Source: Paenibacillus sp. Soil766
GTDB lineage: Bacteria; Bacillota; Bacilli; Paenibacillales; NBRC-103111
Direction: 5' to 3'
Assembly (NCBI RefSeq): GCF_001428105.1
Contig: NZ_LMSJ01000045.1
Location: forward strand, 335,903-399,902
DNA: 64,000 nt
In this document: piece after piece, positions 15,647-24,053 of the stretch
Layout of the letters: each line of letters starts with the position of its first letter
How positions within the stretch are numbered: position 1 is the stretch's first letter
Position numbers and translations under genes: made by a program
Notes under the pieces: generated by a model
What the model saw: only the letters and a program-made list of their open reading frames with translations
What the model was told of the DNA's origin: nothing
Database searches by the model: none

Positions 15647-17071
15647 ATGAGAGACATGTCTAAGCAACAAATAGGTGTTGTAGGTTTAGCAGTAATGGGG
15701 AAAAACTTAGCATTAAACATTGAAAGCAGAGGCTTTACGGTATCCGTATTCAACCGTTCTGCTGAGAAAACGAAGGAGCTTCTTAATGAAGCACCAGGCA
15801 AGCAACTAGTAGGTACATATACGGTTGAAGAATTCGTTCAATCCCTTGAAGTCCCGCGCAAAATTTTGATCATGGTCAAAGCAGGCGGTCCTACAGACGA
15901 CACAATCAACCAATTGCTTCCGCATTTGGATAAAGGCGATATTTTGATCGACGGCGGAAATGCATTCTTCCCAGACACACAACGTCGTAACAAAGAGCTT
16001 GAAGCTCACGGTATTCGTTTCGTTGGAACAGGTGTTTCCGGCGGTGAAGAAGGCGCGCTTAAAGGCCCTGCAATTATGCCAGGTGGCCAAGAAGACGCGT
16101 ATAAATTGGTTGAGCCAATCCTTACTGCAATCTCTGCCAAAGTTGGCGAAGATGCTTGTTGTACGTATATCGGGCCAGACGGCGCGGGTCACTATGTAAA
16201 AATGGTGCACAACGGTATTGAGTACGGCGATATGCAATTGATTTGTGAAGCGTACCAATTGCTGAAAGATGTACTTAACGTTAGCACAGAAGAGCTTCAT
16301 GAGATCTTCACGGAGTGGAACAACGGAGAGCTTGACAGCTACTTGATCGAAATCACGCGTGATATTTTCACGAAATATGACGCTGAAACAGGCAAACCGA
16401 TGGTTGACGTGATTCTGGATTCCGCTGGCCAAAAGGGAACAGGAAAATGGACCAGTCAAAGTGCTCTGGACCTTGGCGTGCCGCTTTCTATTATCACAGA
16501 ATCCGTATTCTCCCGTTTCATCTCTGCGATGAAGGAAGAACGCGTAGCAGCTAGCAAAGTACTCAAAGGACCTGATGCTCCAGCATTCACAGGGGATCGC
16601 AAAGCGTTCATTGAGGCTGTTCGTCAAGCGCTATACGCAAGCAAAATTTGTTCTTATGCACAAGGCTTCGCTCAAATGAGAGCAGCTTCCGAAGAATACA
16701 ATTGGGATTTGAAATACGGCAGCATCGCAATGATCTTCCGTGGCGGCTGTATTATCCGCGCTCGTTTCCTTCAAAATATCAAGGATGCGTATGATCGCAA
16801 TCCTGAATTGAAAAACCTATTGCTTGATTCCTACTTCACTGGTGTAGTTGATAACTATCAAGGATCATGGAGACAAGTTATTGCAGAAGCAGTTACTCGT
16901 GGTATCGCAGTACCTTCCTTCGCATCAGCGTTAGCTTATTATGATAGCTACCGTACTGAAAGATTGCCTGCTAACTTGTTACAAGCACAACGTGATTACT
17001 TCGGCGCTCATACGTTCCAACGTGTAGACAAAGAAGGATCTTTCCACTACAACTGGATGGGTAACGAATAA
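15647..17071 (+). CDS. gndA: 6-phosphogluconate dehydrogenase, decarboxylating
   Basis: This 474-residue enzyme oxidises and decarboxylates 6-phosphogluconate to ribulose 5-phosphate. The Rossmann motif is GVVGLAVMGKNLALNIESRG with NRS after the second strand, indicating NADP preference. The substrate region has GVSGGEEGALKGPAIMPGG, YVKMVHNGIEYGDMQLICEAY, and K in GQKGTGKWT. The C-terminal arm ends YFGAHTFQRVDKEGSFHYNW. The ATG at 15647 follows GGAAGGG; an ATG three codons in is possible. It is the last gene of the sugar-acid operon, 24 bases after the SDR, and the stop abuts that of the convergent gene at 17072 with no terminator between. Confidence 0.95.
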   Translation: MRDMSKQQIGVVGLAVMGKNLALNIESRGFTVSVFNRSAEKTKELLNEAPGKQLVGTYTVEEFVQSLEVPRKILIMVKAGGPTDDTINQLLPHLDKGDILIDGGNAFFPDTQRRNKELEAHGIRFVGTGVSGGEEGALKGPAIMPGGQEDAYKLVEPILTAISAKVGEDACCTYIGPDGAGHYVKMVHNGIEYGDMQLICEAYQLLKDVLNVSTEELHEIFTEWNNGELDSYLIEITRDIFTKYDAETGKPMVDVILDSAGQKGTGKWTSQSALDLGVPLSIITESVFSRFISAMKEERVAASKVLKGPDAPAFTGDRKAFIEAVRQALYASKICSYAQGFAQMRAASEEYNWDLKYGSIAMIFRGGCIIRARFLQNIKDAYDRNPELKNLLLDSYFTGVVDNYQGSWRQVIAEAVTRGIAVPSFASALAYYDSYRTERLPANLLQAQRDYFGAHTFQRVDKEGSFHYNWMGNE

Positions 17072-17392
17072 TTACGTCTCATCTTGGAAGCCGTATGCTG
17101 CTTCACGCAGCCACATCTTCAATCGATCAGCTTCTTGATCGAAGCCATTGCGTTTGTGGATGAGCATGAGGGATATCTCGGCAAAATATCGGAAATTTCT
17201 TAATAATCGTGGTTGAGTTAGACCTTGCATCAGCGGGTCTTCTTCAGCCACTTTTTTCTTAATAAATTCTAGAATCCAGACGACATCCTCTTTGCATAGC
17301 GTATAGCTTGGGTGCAAAATTTGCTCCAGTTTGCGTTGTGTGCGGTTTGTAAAGGCGGTAGTTTGGTTTTGCTGCAGCATAGTTGGGTTCAA
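17072..17392 (-). CDS. hypothetical helical protein, 106 residues
   Basis: I do not recognise this protein. It appears mostly helical and soluble, with basic N-terminal RTQRKLEQILHPSYTLCKEDVVWILEFIKKK and aromatic RLLRNFRYFAEISLMLIHKR. The start is TTG, ten bases after AAGGAG; the ATG four codons later is an alternative. It converges on gndA with directly adjacent stop codons. Confidence 0.65.
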   Translation of the reverse strand: MNPTMLQQNQTTAFTNRTQRKLEQILHPSYTLCKEDVVWILEFIKKKVAEEDPLMQGLTQPRLLRNFRYFAEISLMLIHKRNGFDQEADRLKMWLREAAYGFQDET

Positions 17393-17559
17393 AGCTCCAT
17401 CTCTCCTTACCTTTGTGGTCTCTCTCCAATCTTAACTGTTTGTGCTAGAATTTATTCACACTACTATATGATTTTTGGATGGAATGTATTCATGCTGTAA
17501 GGGCTATGGTATGATGTTGGGAAGTTTGTATGACTAGCATATGGGAAAAGGGGATTTGT

Positions 17560-18069
17560 GTGACAGTCAGAAATATTGTACTTGTTGGATTCATGGGAAC
17601 AGGGAAAACAACCGTAGGCAAGAAACTTGCAGAGCGTTTAGGATGGAGTTTTTGTGATTCTGACGCCGTGTTAGAAGAAGTTCAACAGACAAGCATTCCC
17701 GAATTATTTAGGGATCATGGAGAAGCACACTTTCGCGTTCTGGAAACCGAGACGCTGGCACGTATATTAGACAGTGAGGGACAAGTTGTCGCAACGGGCG
17801 GCGGTGCGGTACTTGCAGAATCTAATCGGATTTGCATGTTGCAGCATGGTTTTGTTGTCGCTTTGAATGCGACTGCGGAAACGATTATCCAAAGAGTAAG
17901 TAGCGATACGAATCGACCTTTACTTCAGGGTAATTTGGAAGAAAGAGTACATACGCTAATGGAACAAAGAAAGCATGCCTATGATTTCGCTCATACGTCC
18001 ATTGATACGACGGACTTAAGCGAGGATGAAATTGTAGATCGCATCATTCAGCAAGCGGTACGCCACTAA
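17560..18069 (+). CDS. aroK: shikimate kinase
   Basis: This 169-residue kinase phosphorylates shikimate in aromatic amino acid synthesis. The P-loop GFMGTGKTTVGK lies at residues 10-21. The substrate-binding CDSDAVLEE, FRVLETETL and GGGAVLAE, and the lid arginines near TNRPLLQ, are all present. The frame could start at ATG 17530, but GTG 17560 is six bases from AAGGGG and gives the normal N-terminus. aroA lies 0.6 kb downstream on the same strand, separated by a rhodanese gene on the other strand, so the two aro genes are neighbours but not one operon. Confidence 0.93.
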   Translation: MTVRNIVLVGFMGTGKTTVGKKLAERLGWSFCDSDAVLEEVQQTSIPELFRDHGEAHFRVLETETLARILDSEGQVVATGGGAVLAESNRICMLQHGFVVALNATAETIIQRVSSDTNRPLLQGNLEERVHTLMEQRKHAYDFAHTSIDTTDLSEDEIVDRIIQQAVRH

Positions 18070-18090
18070 GGAGAAGATAAGCTCTTCAGC

Positions 18091-18381
18091 TTAATCTTCC
18101 CACTCCAGCATGCCGCCGGTCATGTTCTTAAGTCCCTTATAACCGTTAGCTTCTAGATAGCCGAGTGCGCGTCCGCTGCGATTTCCACTACGACATACTA
18201 AAATGACTTCGTCGACTTGCGGGATCTCGCTAAGCCGCTCAGGCAATTGGCCTAGGGGGATATGTATTGCTCCTTGAATTATACCTTGGGCTACTTCCTC
18301 ATCTTCGCGAACGTCAATAAGTGTTAACTGCTCTCCTTGCGCGAGTCTTGCTTTAATCTCGGATGGTAGAATCGTGTCCAT
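18091..18381 (-). CDS. rhodanese-like domain protein
   Basis: This 96-residue single rhodanese domain has the active-site loop CRSGNR at C63, preceded by LIDVREDEEVAQGIIQGAIHIPL and ending NMTGGMLEWED. Small cytoplasmic rhodaneses carry sulfur as a persulfide; the partner is unknown. A good GGAGG precedes the ATG. The gene is convergent with aroK, and the 21 bases between them contain part of a hairpin (AAGCT CTTC AGCTT) without a clear T run. Confidence 0.92.
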   Translation of the reverse strand: MDTILPSEIKARLAQGEQLTLIDVREDEEVAQGIIQGAIHIPLGQLPERLSEIPQVDEVILVCRSGNRSGRALGYLEANGYKGLKNMTGGMLEWED

Positions 18382-18645
18382 GATACGCCTCCATGTTTGT
18401 ATTTTCAGAAGATAGCTTCTTACTTAGTATGATAGAAACTTAACACCGTGATGTCAAACGGAGCGTTTCAATATCTAGCTTTTCCTTGATATATCTGCTA
18501 GGGGGAGAAGGTTCCCAAGTTACATTTCGTATGGTACACTGTCAATAAATCTTAGGATCTCTATCATCCTGCTGATGTTTGGTTTCTTGGCATTCATTCT
18601 GCTGGATATACATATAAACTATTTGCGAAGGAGTTAACAAACGAC

Positions 18646-19944
18646 ATGAAAGCCATCGTAAAACCAACCTCCCATCTCCAAGGGGAAATTAATGCGTTAT
18701 CCTCCAAAAACTACACGACACGCTACTTGCTCATCGGTGCACTAGCTAATGGGACAAGTACTATCTATTACCCAGCTCATAGTGAAGATAGTGATGCTAT
18801 GAGACGATGTGTACGTGATCTTGGTGCTATTATAGAAGAAGATGATGAGAAAATTGTTATTACAGGCTTCGGCAAGAACCCTAAGCATGTATCTCAATTG
18901 AATGTTGGTAATGCTGGCGCTGTGCTCCGCTTCTTGATGTCTACGGCTGCTTTCTGCCCAGAAGTGACATTTGTTAATACGTATCCAGAATCATTGGGTA
19001 AACGTCCTCACGATGATCTAATCGACACTTTGCAACAAATGGGTGTAGAAGTACAACATAATAACGGTCGTTTGCCGATAACAATTAAAGGGGGACAACC
19101 TCGCGGCGGCAAAATCACCGTTTCTGGTAATGTGAGTTCGCAGTTCCTGAGTTCTTTGTTGTTTATGACGCCACTTTTGGAAGAAGATAGTGAAATTGAA
19201 GTTTTGCATGATTTGAAGTCCAAAATTATTGTAGGGCAAACGCTTGAAGTTCTAGCACAGGCTGGCATCGTCGTTCATGCAAGCGAAGATTTAATGCACT
19301 ACCGTATTCCAGGCGGACAATCCTATGAAGCCAAAGAATATGTGATCCAAGGCGACTATCCGGGCTCTGCAGCCATTCTTGCTGCCGCAGCGGTTACGAA
19401 TTCCGACGTACGTGTACTTCGACTAGAAGAGAACAGTAAGCAAGGCGAGAAGGCCTGTGTGGATGTTCTGAAGGCGATGGGTGTGGACTTAACACATGAC
19501 AATGGTGTTGTCCATATCCGAGGGAATCAACGTCTTGTTGCTGGTGAATTTGATGGTGATCATTTTACGGATGCCGTTCTTGCCATGGTTGCTGCAGCTG
19601 TATTTGCTGAAGGAACTTCGCGTTTCTACAATGTTGAGAACCTACGGTATAAAGAGTGTGATCGTATCACAGATTATTTGAATGAGCTTCGTAAAGCTGG
19701 AGCCCATGTTGAAGAGCGTCAGAGTGAGATCATTGTTCATGGTAAACCACAGGGGGTCGAAGGCGGCGTAGAAATTAATGCGCATTTCGATCATCGGGTA
19801 ATCATGGCATTAACTGTAGTTGGTCTACGTTCTGAGAAGGGTTTAACGATTCGGGATGCCCACCATGTGGCGAAGTCGTATCCACAATATTTCGACCACT
19901 TGCGCTCAATTGGCGCACAGGTTGAGCTTGTGAGTGAGTCCTAG
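18646..19944 (+). CDS. aroA: 3-phosphoshikimate 1-carboxyvinyltransferase (EPSP synthase), divergent
   Basis: This 432-residue enzyme joins phosphoenolpyruvate to shikimate 3-phosphate. Recognisable blocks are SSKNYTTRYLL (K21, R26), NVGNAGAVLRFL (residues 86-97), GNVSSQFLSSLL, GDYPGSAAILAAAAV, FTDAVLAMV with the catalytic Asp, YKECDRI, FDHRVIMAL and VAKSYPQYF. Compared with E. coli EPSPS, the residue at the Thr97 position is Ala92, that at Pro101 is Phe96, and that at Ser23 is Asn22; Gly96 and Arg100 are kept. The ATG follows GAAGGAG. The gene probably heads an operon with the C39-like peptidase and CoA-binding gene. It is a real AroA family member, but of an unusual subtype. Confidence 0.88.
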   Translation: MKAIVKPTSHLQGEINALSSKNYTTRYLLIGALANGTSTIYYPAHSEDSDAMRRCVRDLGAIIEEDDEKIVITGFGKNPKHVSQLNVGNAGAVLRFLMSTAAFCPEVTFVNTYPESLGKRPHDDLIDTLQQMGVEVQHNNGRLPITIKGGQPRGGKITVSGNVSSQFLSSLLFMTPLLEEDSEIEVLHDLKSKIIVGQTLEVLAQAGIVVHASEDLMHYRIPGGQSYEAKEYVIQGDYPGSAAILAAAAVTNSDVRVLRLEENSKQGEKACVDVLKAMGVDLTHDNGVVHIRGNQRLVAGEFDGDHFTDAVLAMVAAAVFAEGTSRFYNVENLRYKECDRITDYLNELRKAGAHVEERQSEIIVHGKPQGVEGGVEINAHFDHRVIMALTVVGLRSEKGLTIRDAHHVAKSYPQYFDHLRSIGAQVELVSES

Positions 19945-19975
19945 AATCTCAATTACATTGAATGGGTGAGTCAGC

Positions 19976-20797
19976 ATGAGGATTATTTGGCAAGGATTGA
20001 AAGTGACGTTTGGATTGTTTCTCGTAGCAGGGCTTACATTTGCGAGCAGCGTATTTGCTGTATTGCTTTATGCGAAGGCTACAGGGAAAGAACCAGCATT
20101 ATTCGCTTCTGGTCCAGTAGTCTTAGCAGTTGATAAACCCATCGCTACGGAGAAGGGCGCTGTGAAGCCGACACCGTCGCCCATACATGCACAAGTCACA
20201 TCAGCGATGTTGGATGTTCCTATTTTCGAACAACTGCCCGAGCTGCCTGCTGGTTGCGAGATCACAAGCCTCACCATGCTGCTGCAGTATTATGGCGTAA
20301 ACAAAACGAAGATGGATCTAGTCGCCGAAATGCCGACCGACATGACACCAGCCAAATTGGATGCCAGCGGTAACATCACTTATTGGGGCAATCCGAACTC
20401 CGGTTTCGTTGGAGATGTAACCCGTAAGAAAAGAGGCTTTGGTATCTATTCCGCAGGACTCTTCCCGCTTATGAAAAACTATATCCCTCAAGCGATTAAT
20501 ATAACAGGGGAAGCTTTTGAATTGTACGAGGGGCAAGTGGCGCAGGGGATCCCAGTTATCGTTTGGACGACAATTGACTACAACCTACCGTACAAATGGG
20601 TAACCTGGGATACACCAATCGGTCCACTAAAGACGACATATTCGGAGCATGCTGTAGTCCTTGTTGGATTTGATGAGACTAATGTTTACTTGAATGACCC
20701 ATTGAGTGGTAAAAAGCAAGTCAAAGTGAGCAAAGCTCAGTTTATTGAAACTTGGACAGCAATGGGGCAACAAGGTCTAACCTACTTGAATAAATAG
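19976..20797 (+). CDS. membrane-anchored C39-like peptidase family protein
   Basis: This 273-residue protein has one N-terminal membrane segment (about 10-33), a Pro/Thr linker, then a papain-like Peptidase_C39_2 domain from residue 78. The catalytic Cys is C94 in PAGCEITSLTMLLQYYG, the His is H225 in SEHAVVLVGFD, and Asn/Asp follow at 240-241 in LNDPLSG. Such Bacillales proteins are extracellular and usually of unknown substrate. It starts 31 bases after aroA and ends 13 bases before the next gene, so it is likely cotranscribed. Confidence 0.85.
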   Translation: MRIIWQGLKVTFGLFLVAGLTFASSVFAVLLYAKATGKEPALFASGPVVLAVDKPIATEKGAVKPTPSPIHAQVTSAMLDVPIFEQLPELPAGCEITSLTMLLQYYGVNKTKMDLVAEMPTDMTPAKLDASGNITYWGNPNSGFVGDVTRKKRGFGIYSAGLFPLMKNYIPQAINITGEAFELYEGQVAQGIPVIVWTTIDYNLPYKWVTWDTPIGPLKTTYSEHAVVLVGFDETNVYLNDPLSGKKQVKVSKAQFIETWTAMGQQGLTYLNK

Positions 20798-20810
20798 GAG
20801 AGCAACCCAC

Positions 20811-21236
20811 ATGACATTTGAGAATCCATCTAGGGAACATATCAAAGAATTGCTTGCTAATGCAGGGAATATTGCTGTAGTAGGCTTATCTGATAAACCA
20901 GATCGCACATCTTATATGGTATCAGCCGCCATGCAAAGCCGAGGATACCGAATTATTCCTGTTAATCCGAATGCGGATCAGATTCTAGGCGAGAAATGCT
21001 ATCCATCGTTATCGGACATTCCTGAGCCTGTTGATATCGTAAATGTGTTTCGCCGTGCTGATCAGGTTGTTCCAGTGGCTGAAGAGTCAGTTAAGATTGG
21101 GGCGAAAGTGTTCTGGTTACAGCTAGATATCGTAAATGAGGAAGCAGGACGTATTGCTAGTGAAGGTGGCTTAGAAGTCATCATGGATCGCTGCATTAAA
21201 GTGGAAGATGCCATACTGAATCCGCGTAACAATTAA
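20811..21236 (+). CDS. CoA-binding domain protein (YccU family)
   Basis: This is a 141-residue single CoA_binding_2 Rossmann domain: IAVVGLSDKPDRTSYMVSAAMQSRGYRIIPVNPN, the YPSLSDIPEPVDIVNVFRR segment and VFWLQLDIVNEEA. These small proteins resemble the N-terminal domain of succinyl-CoA synthetase alpha and may sense CoA, but the role is not established. It ends the operon at the terminator at 21271. Confidence 0.92.
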   Translation: MTFENPSREHIKELLANAGNIAVVGLSDKPDRTSYMVSAAMQSRGYRIIPVNPNADQILGEKCYPSLSDIPEPVDIVNVFRRADQVVPVAEESVKIGAKVFWLQLDIVNEEAGRIASEGGLEVIMDRCIKVEDAILNPRNN

Positions 21237-21270
21237 TGCAGGTCGCGTAAGATGTATGCGTCAACCAAAG

Positions 21271-21316
21271 AAAACCGCTAGTCGATCACCTTTGCAGGGG
21301 GCCGATTAGCGGTTTT
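21271..21316. terminator. bidirectional terminator between the CoA-binding gene and the FAD protein gene
   Basis: AAAACCGCTAGTCG and CGATTAGCGGTTTT form a 14-bp stem with one G-U pair. It has A/T tracts on both sides and lies between convergent genes. Confidence 0.75.
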
Positions 21317-21330
21317 CTCATACGTTGGAA

Positions 21331-21897
21331 CTAAGCTTTCAATACATCGTGATCCACATAGCGCTCGCCATTAAGCTCGCTAATTATATTGATAGCGACT
21401 TTGGCTCCATCACCAGCTGTGATAATCGTATGCATGCTGACGCCAGCTGTCGTACCTGCTGCCCATACACCTTTGAGACTTGTATTTCCTTGTGCATCAC
21501 AGTCAACAATGGATTTAATTCGTGGTTCAGTTCCTGCTTTTGTCGCGATACCAGCGGCTTCAGCAAGTTCAACGGATAATCCAGTTGCAAGAATAACGTG
21601 CTTACCTGTATAGGTACCATTTTCTGTGGTGATCTCAAAACTATCTTCATTCTTTACAAGCTGAGTCGCTTTGCCATGAACGAATTCAGTTCCAAATTTT
21701 GCGGCTTGTTTCTTGCCGATTTCAACTAAATCAGGCCCGCCAATCGCTTCAACACCATAGTGATTTTCGATCCATGCACGCTTCGTAACACTTTGCTCAT
21801 TGTCGATGACGAGCGTTTTCTTGCCTGCTTTTGAAGTGAAAAGTGCAGCACTCGCGCCGGTTGGACCTGCACCAATAATAATAACATCATAAGACAT
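21331..21897 (-). CDS. short FAD-binding oxidoreductase-like protein (thioredoxin-reductase-like, no NAD(P) domain)
   Basis: This 188-residue protein has the FAD motif MSYDVIIIGAGPTGASAALF and E/D-type ribose contact region LVIDNEQ. The ATG-type HVILATGLSVEL and the C-terminal FAD motif GVWAAGTTAGVSMHTIITAGDGAKVA are also present. It is half the length of thioredoxin reductase: the NAD(P)H-binding domain and the CxxC redox pair are missing, yet the two FAD halves are joined cleanly. The frame runs further upstream, but ATG 21897 follows AAGGAGG at nine bases. Electron donor and acceptor are unknown; it may need a partner. Confidence 0.85.
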   Translation of the reverse strand: MSYDVIIIGAGPTGASAALFTSKAGKKTLVIDNEQSVTKRAWIENHYGVEAIGGPDLVEIGKKQAAKFGTEFVHGKATQLVKNEDSFEITTENGTYTGKHVILATGLSVELAEAAGIATKAGTEPRIKSIVDCDAQGNTSLKGVWAAGTTAGVSMHTIITAGDGAKVAINIISELNGERYVDHDVLKA

Positions 21898-22026
21898 AAG
21901 CGTATTTCCTCCTTGAATCATGAATTTGGGTACAAGTGAAGTATGACAGTTTCTAGGGGACTTAGTCAACTTTTGCATTTACTATGTAGAGAAACCTTGG
22001 TGGAACATGCGATATGCTTATTTTTT

Positions 22027-22055
22027 TTGACAAAAGGACGTACAAGCTTTACGAT
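22027..22055 (+). promoter_or_regulatory. strong promoter of the PTS operon
   Basis: TTGACA (22027-22032) and TACGAT (22050-22055) are separated by 17 bp. A T-rich tract lies upstream. The expected start near 22062 coincides with the first base of the hairpin at 22061-22094. Confidence 0.65.
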
Positions 22056-22060
22056 TTGAT

Positions 22061-22094
22061 AAGAGAATCTTATGGTGATGAGGAAGATTCTCTT
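22061..22094 (+). promoter_or_regulatory. perfect 11-bp inverted repeat at the predicted 5' end of the PTS mRNA
   Basis: AAGAGAATCTT (22061-22071) and AAGATTCTCTT (22084-22094) are perfect inverted repeats around a 12-base spacer. It may be a repressor operator across the start site or a 5' stem that stabilises the message. No T run follows, so it is not a normal terminator. Confidence 0.5.
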
Positions 22095-22163
22095 CGAAAT
22101 TGCTAAGGCAGATGCTTACGAAGTCAGTTTTCTGACGAAAACTTTAAGGAGGTTAGCATTCGT

Positions 22164-24053
22164 TTGAACTGGATGGGGAACTTACAACAGCTTGGCCGCT
22201 CCTTAATGCTGCCTACCATTGCGCTTCCTATTGCTGCTGTGCTGCTTTGTCTAGGGGAATTACCTTGGGATGTCATACATGCTTCAAGCTTTGGGGAAAT
22301 GCTGTTATTGGCTGGAAATACAATCTTTGATTATATTCCAATAATTTTCGCTGTTGGTGTGGCATTGGGATTAACAGAAAGTGCCGGAATAGCTGGCTTA
22401 TCGGCCATGCTAGGGTATTTCATGTTTACCCGACTCATCGAGCATGGGCTTGGCACGCAATTTCAATTAGGCGTTTCTGGCGGGATCTTGATTGGGCTAC
22501 TGGCCGCAATTATCTATCATCGCTGCAAGGAGATTAAGCTTCCGGAGTATATACAATTTTTCGGTGGACCTCGGATGGTACCACTTGTTATGGGCCTCGC
22601 AACGCTCATTGTCTCGTATATTATGATCGGGATTGGTCCGTATCTAGTGATGCTTATGGGCAAAATCTCAAGCGGATTACTTGGATTAGGCGGCTTCGGT
22701 ACATTCATATACGGGATTGCTCATCGCTTGCTCGTACCTTCGGGCTTACATCATATTTTGAATAACTTTTTCTGGTTTCAAGTTGGGGCTTACGAGACGC
22801 CAACGGGTCAATATGCTTATGGTGATTTGCCGCGCTTTTTCGCTGGCGATCCATCTGCAGGCATGTATATGGCCGGTTTGTACCCGATCATGATGTTTGC
22901 ATTGCCAGCTATCGCTTTTGCGATTATCGGAGAGGCGAGGGAAGATCTAAAGCCGAAGATCAAAGCTACATTTTTAACGGCTGCATTAGCTTCCTTTTTA
23001 ACTGGCGTGACAGAGCCGATTGAATTTGCCTTTCTTTTTGTTGCACCGTATTTGTTTGTTATCCACGCCATCCTTTCGGGTGTAGCTATGTGGATCGCGT
23101 ATGAGTTAAATATCCACCATGGATTCTCATATTCTGCTGGGGCTATTGACTACATCATTAATCTGCACTTATCACACAATGGCTTATTATTGATCCCGAT
23201 TGGGCTGGTCTATGGTTTACTGTATTATTTCTTATTCCGATGGGCGATTCAGAAGTTCCGAATTCCTACTCCGGGTAGGGAAGAAGGCTCATCGCTAGAA
23301 GAGTGGGCAGGGGACATACCGTATCGTTCTCCATTAATTTTGCAGGCACTTGGCGGGAAAGACAATATTAAGAAGATTGAAGCCTGTATTACTCGATTGC
23401 GACTTACACTTGTCAATGATCGTCTGATGGACATCACGGCATTACGACACTTAGGAGCAGCAGGCGTCATACGTCTTGGAGGAGGCAATGTTCAAGTCGT
23501 GTTTGGAACATTTTCAGAGCTTATACGTGAAGAAATTATGAAGGTATTACGCAAAGATATTCATGTCGTATTATTTACTTCTCCGATGCAAGGACGTATG
23601 ATCCCGATTGAAGAAGTGCCGGATCGTATCTTTGCCTCCCGACTAGTTGGGAATGGTGTTGCCTTTATTCCTGAAAAAGGAGAGTTGGTTTCCCCTGTTG
23701 CAGGTACCATTATGCATATTTACCCGACGATGCATGCACTTGGGATTCTTACGGAAGAAGGGCTTGAAGTTCTGCTGCATATCGGAATTGACACGTCCAG
23801 CTTACCAGGTAAGTGCTTTAATGCGGTGGTGAAGGAAGGCGATCGTGTGGAAGCCGGGCAGCTGCTAGTGAAGTTCAATTATAACAAAGTGAAGAAATTC
23901 GCATCTTCCTTAGCGACACCTATGATTATTACGAATCCAGATATTGTGAAATCATGGAGTTTTGCTCCGTTTAAGCCAGTTAAGAAAGGCCAAGGCTCTG
24001 TTATGTCCGTAGTCCTTAAGCCAACTAAATCCGAGGGGGGGACGAACGGATGA
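22164..24053 (+). CDS. PTS EIICBA transporter, glucose/N-acetylglucosamine class
   Basis: This 629-residue three-domain permease imports and phosphorylates a sugar. EIIC (about 1-370) is polytopic. EIIB holds the phospho-cysteine C408 in KIEACITRLRLT. EIIA holds H539 in GLEVLLHIGIDTSSLPGKCF, with SPVAGTIMHIYPTMHALGI before it. The segment HHGFSYSAGAIDYIIN and the TPGREE linker look more like N-acetylglucosamine permeases than glucose permeases; the substrate is inferred. The start is TTG, ten bases after TAAGGAGG; the ATG three codons on is too far away. The stop overlaps the ATG of the enzyme I gene. Confidence 0.9.
   Translation: MNWMGNLQQLGRSLMLPTIALPIAAVLLCLGELPWDVIHASSFGEMLLLAGNTIFDYIPIIFAVGVALGLTESAGIAGLSAMLGYFMFTRLIEHGLGTQFQLGVSGGILIGLLAAIIYHRCKEIKLPEYIQFFGGPRMVPLVMGLATLIVSYIMIGIGPYLVMLMGKISSGLLGLGGFGTFIYGIAHRLLVPSGLHHILNNFFWFQVGAYETPTGQYAYGDLPRFFAGDPSAGMYMAGLYPIMMFALPAIAFAIIGEAREDLKPKIKATFLTAALASFLTGVTEPIEFAFLFVAPYLFVIHAILSGVAMWIAYELNIHHGFSYSAGAIDYIINLHLSHNGLLLIPIGLVYGLLYYFLFRWAIQKFRIPTPGREEGSSLEEWAGDIPYRSPLILQALGGKDNIKKIEACITRLRLTLVNDRLMDITALRHLGAAGVIRLGGGNVQVVFGTFSELIREEIMKVLRKDIHVVLFTSPMQGRMIPIEEVPDRIFASRLVGNGVAFIPEKGELVSPVAGTIMHIYPTMHALGILTEEGLEVLLHIGIDTSSLPGKCFNAVVKEGDRVEAGQLLVKFNYNKVKKFASSLATPMIITNPDIVKSWSFAPFKPVKKGQGSVMSVVLKPTKSEGGTNG

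Noticed and set aside
15806..16627. 273-residue ORF on the minus strand
   Set aside because: It lies wholly antisense to gndA, has no ribosome site or family pattern, and is explained by the codon usage of the real gene.
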